From assembly GCA_963969395.1 (NCBI GenBank), contig OZ017795.1:9796001-9860000 (forward strand): 64,000 nt of DNA, read 5' to 3'. The DNA comes from Pseudoscleropodium purum. Lineage: Eukaryota; Streptophyta; Bryopsida; Hypnales; Brachytheciaceae. Positions 1 to 9,837 of this stretch are shown one piece after another. Within the stretch, counting starts at the first letter, position 1. Each line of letters begins with the position of its first letter. The translations under genes were made by a program, and so were the position numbers. Below the pieces are notes generated by a model. That model had not been told where the DNA came from. It ran no database searches and worked only from the letters and a program-made list of their open reading frames with translations.

Positions 1-393
1 CAAATAATAAAAAATTTAAGTGCATAGTAATCCACTTTCACTTACCAACAAGAGCGCATTAAAATTTGACTGTAGCAATTTCGGGTGTCTAACCTAACCA
101 ACGACGCGAACCAAGAAGAAGAAGAAGAAGAAAGAGGGGTTCCTAACCCCGACCTACTCTGTTTAGGGCAAACCTAGCTTACATCCATTCCTCAAAACCA
201 CCACCATATCACACAGTGTTCGTCCTCTACCTTAAATCTTCGCAACTTTCTCATATGGTATCCAAATATGCATTCTCCATTGCGTAGGAATCCTCTTCCA
301 TTTGCCAACAACAAGAACATATATAAATGTGACGACTCTCCCCACCTGACCAAAGAATCCATCCAACAAGGAGAAAGAGAAATCCCGGCGTAC
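1..393 (-). other. Probable first intron of the LEA_2 gene, running off the window edge
   Basis: The minus-strand reading frame of the LEA_2 exon stays open to 232, but after the GT at 393-392 the translation stops resembling the family. I therefore read this stretch as intron. The remaining exons would lie to the left of the window. I see no convincing acceptor followed by LEA_2-like coding sequence here. Confidence 0.5.
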
Positions 394-669
394 CTGCGCT
401 TGCCCCATCAAGGTCCCCCGATAGAAAATGTCCATGGTGGTTTCGGTGTACTTGATGGGCGTGACATTGGGATTCGTGACCTTGATCGAAAGCTTCATGG
501 AGACGTCCACAACTGCATACGGGATGAAATTCTCCGTCACCCAGCGCAGCTTGAATCCGCTCAATTCCATGCCCACGACCTCAAACACGGGATCCTTGGG
601 TCGGATGGTCCACAACCACCAGCCAGCCCCGCCCACGCCCACGGCGCCCGCCACGCCCAGCAACGCCAT
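394..669 (-). CDS. LEA_2 (LEA14/NHL-type) protein, first exon only
   Basis: The start is the ATG at 669-667; the frame stays open further upstream only through a TTG. The 92 codons encode a hydrophobic N-terminal segment (about residues 2-20, a likely membrane anchor). A LEA_2-like module follows, with the family pattern of an aromatic/Leu strand, then VxVTNPN (Asn-Pro-Asn) and a YRGxxxGQAQ strand. The exon ends on a codon boundary at CAG followed by GTACGC on the minus strand, so the rest of the domain is expected in exons beyond the left edge. Known members are small desiccation- or defence-linked proteins, often membrane-anchored. The ABRE/CE3-like sites upstream fit a stress-inducible role, which is inference. 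An NHL/NDR1-like protein is the alternative reading. The family call is fairly sure and the function is not. Confidence 0.72.
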
Positions 670-916
670 GGCCACTCGCAATCTCAAAATTCACGAAAAC
701 CGCAGTGGCCTCGGAATGCGCTTCCGACTGAGCTCCTCGCGTCGACCTCCGAATTACACACTGCTGTGCCTTGAAGACTGGATCGAAGGGGTGTTGTGAA
801 TTACAGTGAGTTACAGTGAGGATCCTCCGTCATCTTCCCGATTTTCATATGGATCGCCATATCGTCCGTGAAAGTTGATTGGGCTTCGTAGTCGGACCGG
901 AGGGAGTAGCGGCGCG

Positions 917-965
917 ACGCGTGTCCTGGAGTCTAGCTGGTAGGGGCCACTGGACGCCACGTGTC
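917..965 (-). promoter_or_regulatory. CE3-like and ABRE/G-box elements upstream of the LEA_2 gene
   Basis: ACGCGTGTCC at 917-926 matches the coupling element CE3 described in ABA-induced cereal LEA promoters. At 956-965 the minus strand reads GACACGTGGC, a canonical ABRE. Both lie 250-300 bp upstream of the LEA_2 ATG. The motif matches are seen directly; ABA or desiccation control is inferred. Confidence 0.5.
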
Positions 966-1083
966 GGTCCCTGGTGTTCTTCACTTTGGAGCGATGAACA
1001 CTGCAAGAATTATCTCGGTTTTTTATTACAAAGTTTCACGATGGCTCAGTGTATGTGATGCGTAAACCCCTGCCAGGAAATTT

Positions 1084-1465
1084 CTAAGGTAGAAGTACCT
1101 ATTTCAGATAACTTAAGCATTTCATACTGGATGATGTGGGAAAGTCATGGGGAACTGAGTTCAGTGTGTGCAAAAATAAGGTTGTGGAAGAATGCAAAAA
1201 AAATAAATAAAAATTTCCAAAAATGAATGTTTTATTGAATATAAAAGTAAATTTTGCACCCAGATTCATTTCAGTTTCATAGACTCACCTATTGTAGTTA
1301 GCTTTGGCACTTCTCCCTAAGCCAAGAGGGAAGAGAGATCAATGAACGAGAAGGTACAAATCAAAAATCTTTTTCTATGACCATTGCATTTAGTTGTTGT
1401 CCACAATAGGTTAGCCTACAAAGCAAATATAGGGGGGCTATCTGAAATAGGTACTTCTACTTTAG
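1084..1465. mobile_element. MITE with 27-bp terminal inverted repeats
   Basis: The sequence at 1084-1110 is repeated as its reverse complement at 1439-1465 with one mismatch. The shared core is GTAGAAGTACCTATTTCAGA. The 382-bp interval has no coding potential, which is typical of a non-autonomous DNA transposon. No convincing target-site duplication was found, so the superfamily is unassigned. Confidence 0.75.
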
Positions 1466-1505
1466 TACATTCTGTGGGCGGGTTTTGTTGTGCAATCAAG
1501 ACTTA

Positions 1506-1909
1506 GAGCATCCCCACCATGGCCTTCTATATCCCCATCACCATCTAGATGAAGTGGAGAGAAGATGGGAATATAGAATGGAAACCCCCACCAATTCTTT
1601 CTCCAAAATTCTATTAATTGCTAATACAAACAGTTCAATTTCAAAATGTAATTTTTTGAATAGTAAAGAGGGTAAAAAAATAGTCATAACACAAATCCAA
1701 AATGCACATGTCATGTAGCATGGGTGAAATAAGATATAGGATTTACTGGAATTAAATTCCCTATCAAAGCTCCTATTTAGGGAATTGGACCCCCCCCCCT
1801 TCTCCCTAAATTTTTAGGGATAGGATATGATTGATGGGGGAAATTTTTTCCCTATCCGGATGACTTTCATTTGGATAGGGAAAAGGAAGCCCCCTTGGTG
1901 GAGATGCTA
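1506..1909. mobile_element. PIF/Harbinger-like (Tourist-type) MITE with TTA duplication
   Basis: The left end reads GAGCATCCCCACCATGG and the reverse complement of the right end reads TAGCATCTCCACCAAGG. The trinucleotide TTA flanks both sides (1503-1505 and 1910-1912). A 3-bp TTA duplication plus a short non-coding body fits the PIF/Harbinger MITEs of plants. The middle contains a C-run near 1791. Confidence 0.65.
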
Positions 1910-2032
1910 TTAATGCTTGGTTACATAGTTTTGCCTACACAATCAAGCATTACAACTATTTCATCCAACATGCAAAAGTTCATTCTGAAATCTCATCTAG
2001 TTTTACATATACGTGACATATTTTAGCCACAA

Positions 2033-2164
2033 TTTACATTGGGCAATGCCTCTTGTCGTCAGGCACTTTGCAAAATAAAGGACCCTCTCGTTAGGCTTTG
2101 CCTTCCTCATTGAACCTTTATTTTGTGAAATGCCCTCCTCTTTGGGCATTGCCCTATATTGAAT
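2033..2164. mobile_element. Foldback (hairpin-like) repeat
   Basis: The left arm contains GGGCAATGCC and then GCAAAATAAAGG. The right arm contains CCTTTATTTTGTG and then GGGCATTGCCC. The arms of about 45 bp are imperfect reverse complements around a spacer of about 35 bp. There is no coding potential. Confidence 0.55.
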
Positions 2165-2268
2165 TCCCAAGTGAAGGACCGAGGAAATTCAGAAAGATGG
2201 ACAAAAAAAAAAGGATGAAGAAGAGCTTGGATTAAGCAAAGATTAGTTCCATGGATCTCCTACTAAAT

Positions 2269-2506
2269 TTAACCTTCAAAGGACAGGTTGGTGACCAACT
2301 GACCATGGAAATCATCTTATCTTTGGTATCATGTGAATCATTAGCTAAATGAATGCAAAAACATTCAATAGAAGTCAAACAAATGTACAAGACCTCTCCT
2401 TTTTGCACAAAATTCTAAGGACAAATAGTTGTATTTTTGTCCTATATAGAATGATTCATTGTCATTCATTAGACAAAAAATTTCGATGGTGTTCTTTAAG
2501 AATTAA
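2269..2506 (-). mobile_element. piggyBac-like MITE, family B, copy 3 (diverged)
   Basis: This 238-bp interval is the diverged reverse complement of the repeats at 28093-28340 and 39001-39230. It is bounded by TTAA at both ends, the left followed by CCTTCAAAGG. Shared landmarks are GGAAATCATC near the left end and TTTTTGTCCTA and TCATTGTCATTCATTAG in the middle. Confidence 0.6.
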
Positions 2507-5500
2507 TTGTAGAAGGATGCGGCCCTCATAATCAAAGTAGTCACCAAAATACTTTGATTATTGGACGAATAGGTGCATTCTTTGTTTCTATAGTCAACAA
2601 TGAAGCCATTTGAACATCAAACCTTTTTAGTGTCCTTGTAGGATCAATTGAAGGTATTTTGCCAAAAGTGATTCAATTCGTGAACCAATAGGTTTATTTT
2701 TTATAACCTAGGAATCTTGAAAGTCATCCATTAGCCACTTTTGGACCTCAACTTTGTTCTAAGATTATGAATCCAAGCTCTAAAGCATAAGTCCTCTAAA
2801 AGCTCTTCAAACTTTCTCTCTACATACACTACCATCCCTTCAAGGACATAACATTTGCAACCTGGTGTCTTGCCATTTTTTTCCCCAAATTCTCTTTTTT
2901 ACTATACAATTTTTTTTTAAAAAAAAAATCTATTTTTCCTAAAATTTTCCATTTAATTTTAGAATTCTTTTCCACCAAAACATGTTTTACAAACTACATC
3001 CTATGAAATCTACATCCACCACATCTTAAAGCTAGATTCACGTTTGCATTGTTGTCACACCTCTAGATAGTTAGCTCAATCTATGCACACTAGATCTAGT
3101 CCAATACTTAAATCCGGTCCAAACTAAATCTTGAGGCTTGCTAGCTTGATGTTGTTCAAGCATTTTGAATGCTATAGAGACATGACCTTCACCCAAGTAC
3201 TCAACCAAAAATTATCAAAAAATTTGAGATGCAAAGATGAAAAAGTGGGTGATTGTAAGATACACTTGCTAATTTTGTTGCATTTTCACAATACTCATGC
3301 TTAGCTTTCTAAAGTACTATGTAGTTAGAAAAAAAATCAATATGGTCAATGTATGCACCTTTAAGAAGATTTTATCCTAGAAAGATAATGCAATCAGATT
3401 AAAAGGTTTGGATTGTATAGTGGTAAAGGCAAATCCTATTAATGTATCAATAGAGAGAAAAAATTTCATTTCATTTATAACTAGGATAAACATAGAATAA
3501 AATTTACTACAATTAACTAGTTTATACTATACTTCAATTTAGTCAAAACTCTATTGATTATTCTTTAAGCAACATAAAACAAGCCAACTCATTTACAACC
3601 TCCCCAATTCTTTACAAATGCTTGAATGTTAACACACCAATTTCACTTCTAATATCCATAAAACTAAATCCACTAGTTGAAGATTATGGCAGTTGCCTTT
3701 GGGTTTTGCGATTTTTTTTTGGTACAAACTTGTTGCAGTGATTGAAAAATATTCTTGAAAGGAGTCGATCCAGTTGCATGTTGCCACGGTATGAGCTTCA
3801 GTTCATTGGGAGCTTGCTACTTGCTTGTGTTTTGATATCAAATAAATCAGCCTATGAGTAGTTTGCCCTTTTTGTAATTGGAAAAAAAATTCAGATTTGT
3901 TTTCCCATACAAAGACAAATGTGACAAATGAAGAGACCAATTGAAATTTTATTTTACTTGACAAGGTATGAATTTTTTATGAATTTTTGAAGTGTATTGC
4001 CTGATTGATCCAGAAGAGTCTTTAGAATATTTCCAAAGGAGGAAGAAAGTGTATCCATAATGGTCATCTTACCACCTAAAGCAATCCCAATATTTCCTAA
4101 TATGGCTACAACATTTCCTAACATGGCCATAATATGAAGGAATAAGAAAATCACTTATTGCGATGAATTTACATTGAAAAGGTAGAAGTTCCTATAGCAT
4201 TCACTAATAACTCCATCACCATCACCCTAGGCATAGATTTTGACCACTAACCAACTTAATTTAATCCTAATTTCATTATTAGAAAAAGACTATCATGGGG
4301 TGATGTAAGATTCTAATGGGTCATTCTCTAGGTGCTTGTCATGGGTGGTTTTTGGTCAAAGGTTGGTTTCTGTTAGTCTTGGAGACAAAAACTTGTTGGA
4401 TAAATCCTAGCCTGCATCCCAAAGGAAATTTGGTCATCCTTTGTGGTGTAGCAATATCATTTGATGGAGTTCAAGAAGAAACTAAAGTAGTTGTTTGCTT
4501 TTGGTGTAGGCTAGTACTCCTTGATTGAATTTAACCTAACCTTTCAAGTTTGGCTCTAGCTCGACGTTGTGGAAGTGGGGTAGCACTCCTTGACGTTGAT
4601 CCAAGTGTAAGTTGTGATATCATTGGTATTGTACAAGGATTGAATTCAACGCAACTCTCCTCAGGAATATTATCTAAAATTGGTTTCCATTTTTTTTTCC
4701 GTCTAAAGTGCGTCCCTTTTTGTTTTTTAGTAGCTATGATAAGTTTCTTCAATTTTCTTCTTGTCTTACTTTTCAGAATAGATTCTAGAGTTTTTTCCTC
4801 TTCTGACATCTCCATGACCACCAAACAATCTTGAAATAATTGCAACAATGTTGTTACAATACTAAACTTGCTCAAAAGAAATACTAGTTAGCTTTTTGTT
4901 TTCATACATTAGATATTGCCATTAGGATGAATGGAATTTCAACTACACCAACAAAATAGATTATTTAAGTCCTTAAGATTATAGAAATGTTCAATTCAAT
5001 CCTAAATAAAAAATAGAACTAGAATCATGTACCAATATGAATGAATAATCTAAATATTAGATAGAGGTGTTGGTACCTTCATTAACAAACTCAGGAAAAC
5101 CTACAAACTTGTGAAAGAAAAGACTTGCAAATAGATTTCAAATGATTAAAAGAAAAAAAGTAAATAGCATAAAATAGTAACACAAACAATAATATGCCAC
5201 TTGAAAAGAAAGCCTCAACACTCCAAAAGGACCAATTGAAAGGAGATTTCTACAAATCCCTATCATACAAAAGGTGCAAGGACATGGATTCTACTAGACA
5301 CCTAAGAAAGATTAATCTTTAGCAAAGTTTAGAATAAAGAAAAAAGATGTATGTTTAAATAGGCCATTCCAATCCCTCCTACTGAGGCTTTCGAAGGCTT
5401 GTAAGTTTACTATCGAGGCCTTTGAAGTCTTGCAAGTTTACTACCAAGGCTTGAATGATTTCAATTAGGCAAGGTTTCTCTAAAACTACTCAATATGAAT

Positions 5501-8500
5501 ATGAAATATGTAGACCAAATCTTATATTTGACATTGAATTGAATAAATTAGATCTATTAATTACTTGATTGGATTCAAATTTTAAAATTATGTCTCAAAA
5601 ATGAGATGAACTATTTGCCTAAATTATAAGGCCTTCATAGTAGGGTTAATTGCTTGCCTTGAACCTACTCCCAAGGCTTGATTATTAACTTCAAAATGGC
5701 ATACCTTGAGCACAAGAATGATCATTTTAATTGGGGTTGCGATTGTTTATGTCAATCAAAAGGAGCATTGGGCTATTGGTCTATGTAGATTTTACATTTC
5801 CTCTTCTATTTTGTAACAAATAATGTAGAGGGAGTAATGCTTTGATTATAAAAATAATTCCTTCTTTTGTATGGTTTCTTGCTAATAATATTCAAAATAT
5901 CTTAAAGAAGTTTTTTACTTTCTAAGTCCATTGATTATGTTAGTAATCTTATATTCATATTAATGATCATTAGAACTTCTTCAATTGCTTCAAGGTTGTT
6001 GGAATTGAACATCCTCTTGGAAACAATAAATCCTATATTAATTGAGGAAACCATAAAATAAATCAGTAACATGAAATACTCCTTTTCCACAAAGCTTATG
6101 ATAGTTCATAGAATTAAGTTTATTTAAAAATATATTGACATTAATCATGCATTTTTTGGTAGTTGCAACAATGTGCTTGTGCATGAAAGGAACCCTCTTT
6201 TGTGTTTTGTTTTTTAATTTTGTGATAGTAATATTTAAAATATTATAGAGAACTATTTTGTTCTTTGAGTCCATTGATCATGTTAATGATCATTAGAACT
6301 TAGTTCTTAAATTCCACTAGAAGTACTAGAATTGAACATCTTTTGAAGAATGGTGTGTTCTATATCAATTGAAAAGAATATTACATCCCATAAGAAAGAT
6401 CCTAACTTCAAGCACAATTGTGTTGTAAAAGCCTCATAGAATCAAATCTTTTTTTAGAATGACATTCTTACTCTTATCTACCACTAATAATAGTTGGTGC
6501 ATAGTTGCTTCACAAAAATAAGTCTATTTAAACATATATTGGTATTAATCCAATAGTTTTCAATGTTTTCACAAAGCTCTTGTACAATTGTATGTTCCAA
6601 ATTGAAATCAACCAATTTATATGTAAAATGATTGCGGATGAGGACTTGGCTTGTATAGTGTCCAATTTGCAAATGGCAAATGAGAAGATCCTTAAAGAAA
6701 AACGATCATAGAACTATACACAATCTTGGCTACGGTGATGAAGTATTGTGAGTATTATATGGAGAATGACAACATTATTCCTCAAGCCAGGATGGATGGA
6801 TGGGATGAAGATTTCATCAATGTTAGCCAATTGGATTTGTACAACTTGATGCTAGTTAAAATTTATGCCTTGACTTTTGATTGTATAGAGCATTATTTTT
6901 GTTTAATATTCTTGAGTGCTATAGTTCAAAGTTGTAGAAAAAAATTGTTGGATTTGGCAAATGTACATGGATATTGTATTTTATAGCTCCATTTTATGGT
7001 GCATATTAACTTCATGAATTTTATTAACATTGTAAAATATATTGTTGACCTTGATTTTAATGCAAGAATACTATAAAGGTTGTTGCAAACAAATTGTTTT
7101 AGTTGAAGAATGAATGAGATGATTGCATTTCACATTTTTATTATGATGGCACCAATCTCTTTGCTTTGACTTTGTGTGATAATCCAAAGTTGATGAAAAT
7201 TCAATTTTTGAGCTTTCAATCAAGTTGGATTAAGTGTATGTGTGATGACTAAATTTACTTTGTGATCTTCTAAACTAGTGGTATATTGATGTTGAATGTG
7301 AGTATTACTAATATGTTTCATTGATGATTTGCAAGCATCTGACTACTTGGGCATTCAAAATTTATTGAAGTTATTTGGCAAGGCTGTTTGACTGATACTT
7401 TTGCAAAAAAGTACCAAATTTCATGTAGGTGCTATAACATGAGATCGATGCAAATTGTTATGTGCTTGATTTTGCTTTTTTTTAAAAGAAAAAGGTTTTA
7501 TTGAACAACATCTTTCACAAAGTTAAATCTTATTAGTTTGGGGTTCTTGTCTTTTTGTATTGTTTGATTTCATGTAATTAATCATTTCATTGATATATAA
7601 TCTTTTCTAGAGCTCTTCATACAAAGAAGGTACTTGTGTTGCATTGAAGGTAACATTCATGTTGCCTAAATTCTTTTATGAGCTCTTGGTAGAGTTGTAG
7701 GTGTATGCTTTTTACAATACTAGAATAGACTTCTCTCAACTTTATTTAAGTCATATTAAGAATAAATTTTGAAGAATTTATCAAGCATTAGTTTATGCAT
7801 TTTTTGTCACTTCTACTTTTCTATAAGTATTTTAGAAACCTTAATGATTCCTATTGCAATATTCAATCAAATTGAAAATTAAGGGAAAAAAGTATTATAC
7901 AAACTAAGTCACTTCAAGATATAATCCTTTATTACTAAAATCTATGAAAGAACTACACATAGTCTAGATTTGGAACTTTGTCGGATTGCATTATATCAAT
8001 TTTTATTCATAATTAACAATGGGGGATTTTGTTAAAATGGCAGTATTTTGAATGCCATTTGTTTAGGAAGGAGTGTTCAGGTGGTTTTTCAGTGTGGTAT
8101 GCAAGTGTTGAAGAGCAGTTGTGTGTTTGGGCCCACTATTGTGCCAAGGATGATTGGATGACTTTTTGCATAGCCATTGTAGGAGGCGGTGGCCATAGAT
8201 GTAGTTAGTGGTTGTCTTGTATGACTACTTTGTAGACAGGTGAATGTTGATGGAGTCTTTGGGGATGTCGTTAGATGCCACCTTGTCGCCACTCATTAGA
8301 GTGACCACTTTCGGCTTGTGGGTCACGATGGTCAAAAGGTTGGATGCTTGGATTTGCATCATTTCAAAGCTTGTAGTCACCAAAGAGGAATTCCACAATA
8401 TAATCTTTTGCAATCACAGAACAACAAAAGGGAAAAGGCGCATGTTTCTTGTTCAACATAGTGGTGTATACAAAAATTGTCAAGCGTGAGCTCAAATTAA

Positions 8501-8645
8501 CTTCCGCCTCTTTTTCAAAGCGCTTGGAAAACCACAACAAAATTGAATGGCTAGGCACATATGGTTCCTCCTACGGTGCTTTGCGTGGACATTCAAGTAG
8601 TCCATAGTGAACAAAGTCATTGCGTGCATTAGTACTGTTGTATGT
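2507..8645. other. Gene-poor AT-rich intergenic DNA
   Basis: I see no supportable gene here. Open frames are short and lack codon structure or recognisable motifs. The longest, on the minus strand at 4531-4875, is lysine-rich but matches nothing I recognise. The stretch holds homopolymer runs and degraded repeats. Confidence 0.5.
5875..6560. repeat. Degenerate tandem duplication of about 0.3 kb
   Basis: Two copies share ordered landmarks: AGTCCATTGAT, TTAATGATCATTAGAACTT, GAATTGAACATC, and a stretch around TATTTAAA(A/C)ATATATTG followed by ATTAATC. The copies start near 5875 and 6190. Divergence is high, so this is an old duplication. Confidence 0.45.
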
Positions 8646-8652
8646 AGCCTAC

Positions 8653-9484
8653 CTAGGAGGGTTCATACGGATAAGCCTTGTTGCTCTTCTTTGGCAATTT
8701 GTTGTAAATTGTCCACTACAATTTCATTTGTTGTCGTGGTGCAATGAAGCTGCATCTTTTGTTCTTCTTCGGCTTCTATGATGCCATGATGTTGTCTGTT
8801 GAAACATAGCCAATGTAAGGGGCCTTCCGGTTGACCTTCTACGTGAAATTGGTCCTTATGTCCCACCTTACATACAACCGTTGTAGATCCTTCGACATCC
8901 CACGTGGCACATGCCATTGCACCAAAATTTCATGGAAGTCGTTAGTTCTAGGATCAAATTGAAGATTCTCCACAACCCTACCCAACCAAACAAGCTCTTC
9001 GCAATTTGGCGTGGGTCTCACAAACACGTAAAAACCTTTGTGGAGATTGGTGGCCACATTGTACACTTGTGGTGGCCTCTCCTCAAGAAGGTCAGTGTAG
9101 GGGTCTTCGACCTCAAGCTCTTCTTGTGTGCTTCGATCTTGCATGAAATCCGTCATGAAATCCCTCGGTTGTCAGGTTTGAGGCCAAAATACTGTACTCA
9201 GGGATGGATCCCAAGAAAATGTCCATATTCAATGAAATTAACGTACCTTCATATAAACCATTTGTTCATTCGCAATTCTCCTCGCTCAAATCTTGTTCAA
9301 TTTTTGGATAGTTTTTCTATTTCACTCATTGCCGACTGTAGTGAACTAATCCCTTGTTTGTTCCCAAGGAAAAATGCCGACATTTTTCAATCCACACATG
9401 ATAAACCTTATCAATTCCAACTTCATTTTTACAAGCGCAGGTCCCAAATCTAAAAGAATGACCTATTGAGTGCAAACAAGGGCA
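8653..9484 (-). pseudogene. Decayed transposon-type protein gene with many in-frame stops
   Basis: Reading the minus strand from 9484, a protein-like frame runs to 9247 and contains HSIGHSF and later EQDLSEENCE. A phase-compatible GT-AG interval (9246-9192, 55 nt) joins it to the frame continuing to the terminal TAG at 8655-8653. That second frame includes FYVFVRP, VWLGRVVENLQF and ILVQWHVPR. Internal stops lie at 9326-9328, 9317-9319, 9266-9268, 9172-9174, 8839-8841, 8776-8778 and 8716-8718. All are TAG or TGA, in contexts where tryptophan would fit. I do not recognise the family with certainty. The C-terminal WxGxV...QWxxP pattern resembles tails of plant transposon-encoded proteins. The window shows only this 3' part. 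The 55-nt gap could be a short intron or an indel. Confidence 0.55.
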
Positions 9485-9581
9485 TCTTTTTCCCCAATGT
9501 TTCAAAGTTCATGCATATATTGGATAGGGAACGTTATAGTAGCACATATCATTCATTCATAATTTCTCTTGATGTTCAATC

Positions 9582-9837
9582 TTTGCTTTGGCGTTGAAGT
9601 TTTTTTGGAAGATCTCTTGTCCTTTTTGTACTACCATGTTCTATAGTTTCCTTTGGTGTTGAAGTTTTTGGAAGATCTCCTATTATTTTCATATTGCTGT
9701 GTTCCATAGCTTTGTTTTGGCATTGAAGTTTTTGGAAGATCTCTTGTCCTTTTTGTACTGCCATGTTCTATAGTTTGCTTTGGCATTGAAGTTTTTGGAA
9801 GATCTCTTGTCCTTTTTGTATTGCGTATTCTATAGGC
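9582..9837. repeat. 63-bp tandem repeat, four units
   Basis: Units start near 9582, 9648, 9711 and 9774. Each carries TTGAAGTTTTTGGAAGATCT followed by CCTTTTTGTA (changed in unit 2) and TTCTATAG. The period is 63 bp for the last three units. It lies directly upstream, in the minus-strand sense, of the decayed transposon-type gene and may belong to the same element. Confidence 0.85.

Noticed and set aside
268..799. Two plus-strand frames across the LEA_2 exon
   Set aside because: They are antisense to a recognisable LEA_2 coding exon and have no motifs.
4531..4875. 114-codon Lys-rich minus-strand frame
   Set aside because: No recognisable domain, no splice context and no neighbouring coding signal in AT-rich DNA. 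It cannot be distinguished from chance.
8911..9453. 180-codon plus-strand frame at 9 kb
   Set aside because: It is complementary to the decayed transposon-type gene, whose minus-strand protein pattern is far more convincing. Loss of minus-strand tryptophans does not stop the plus frame.
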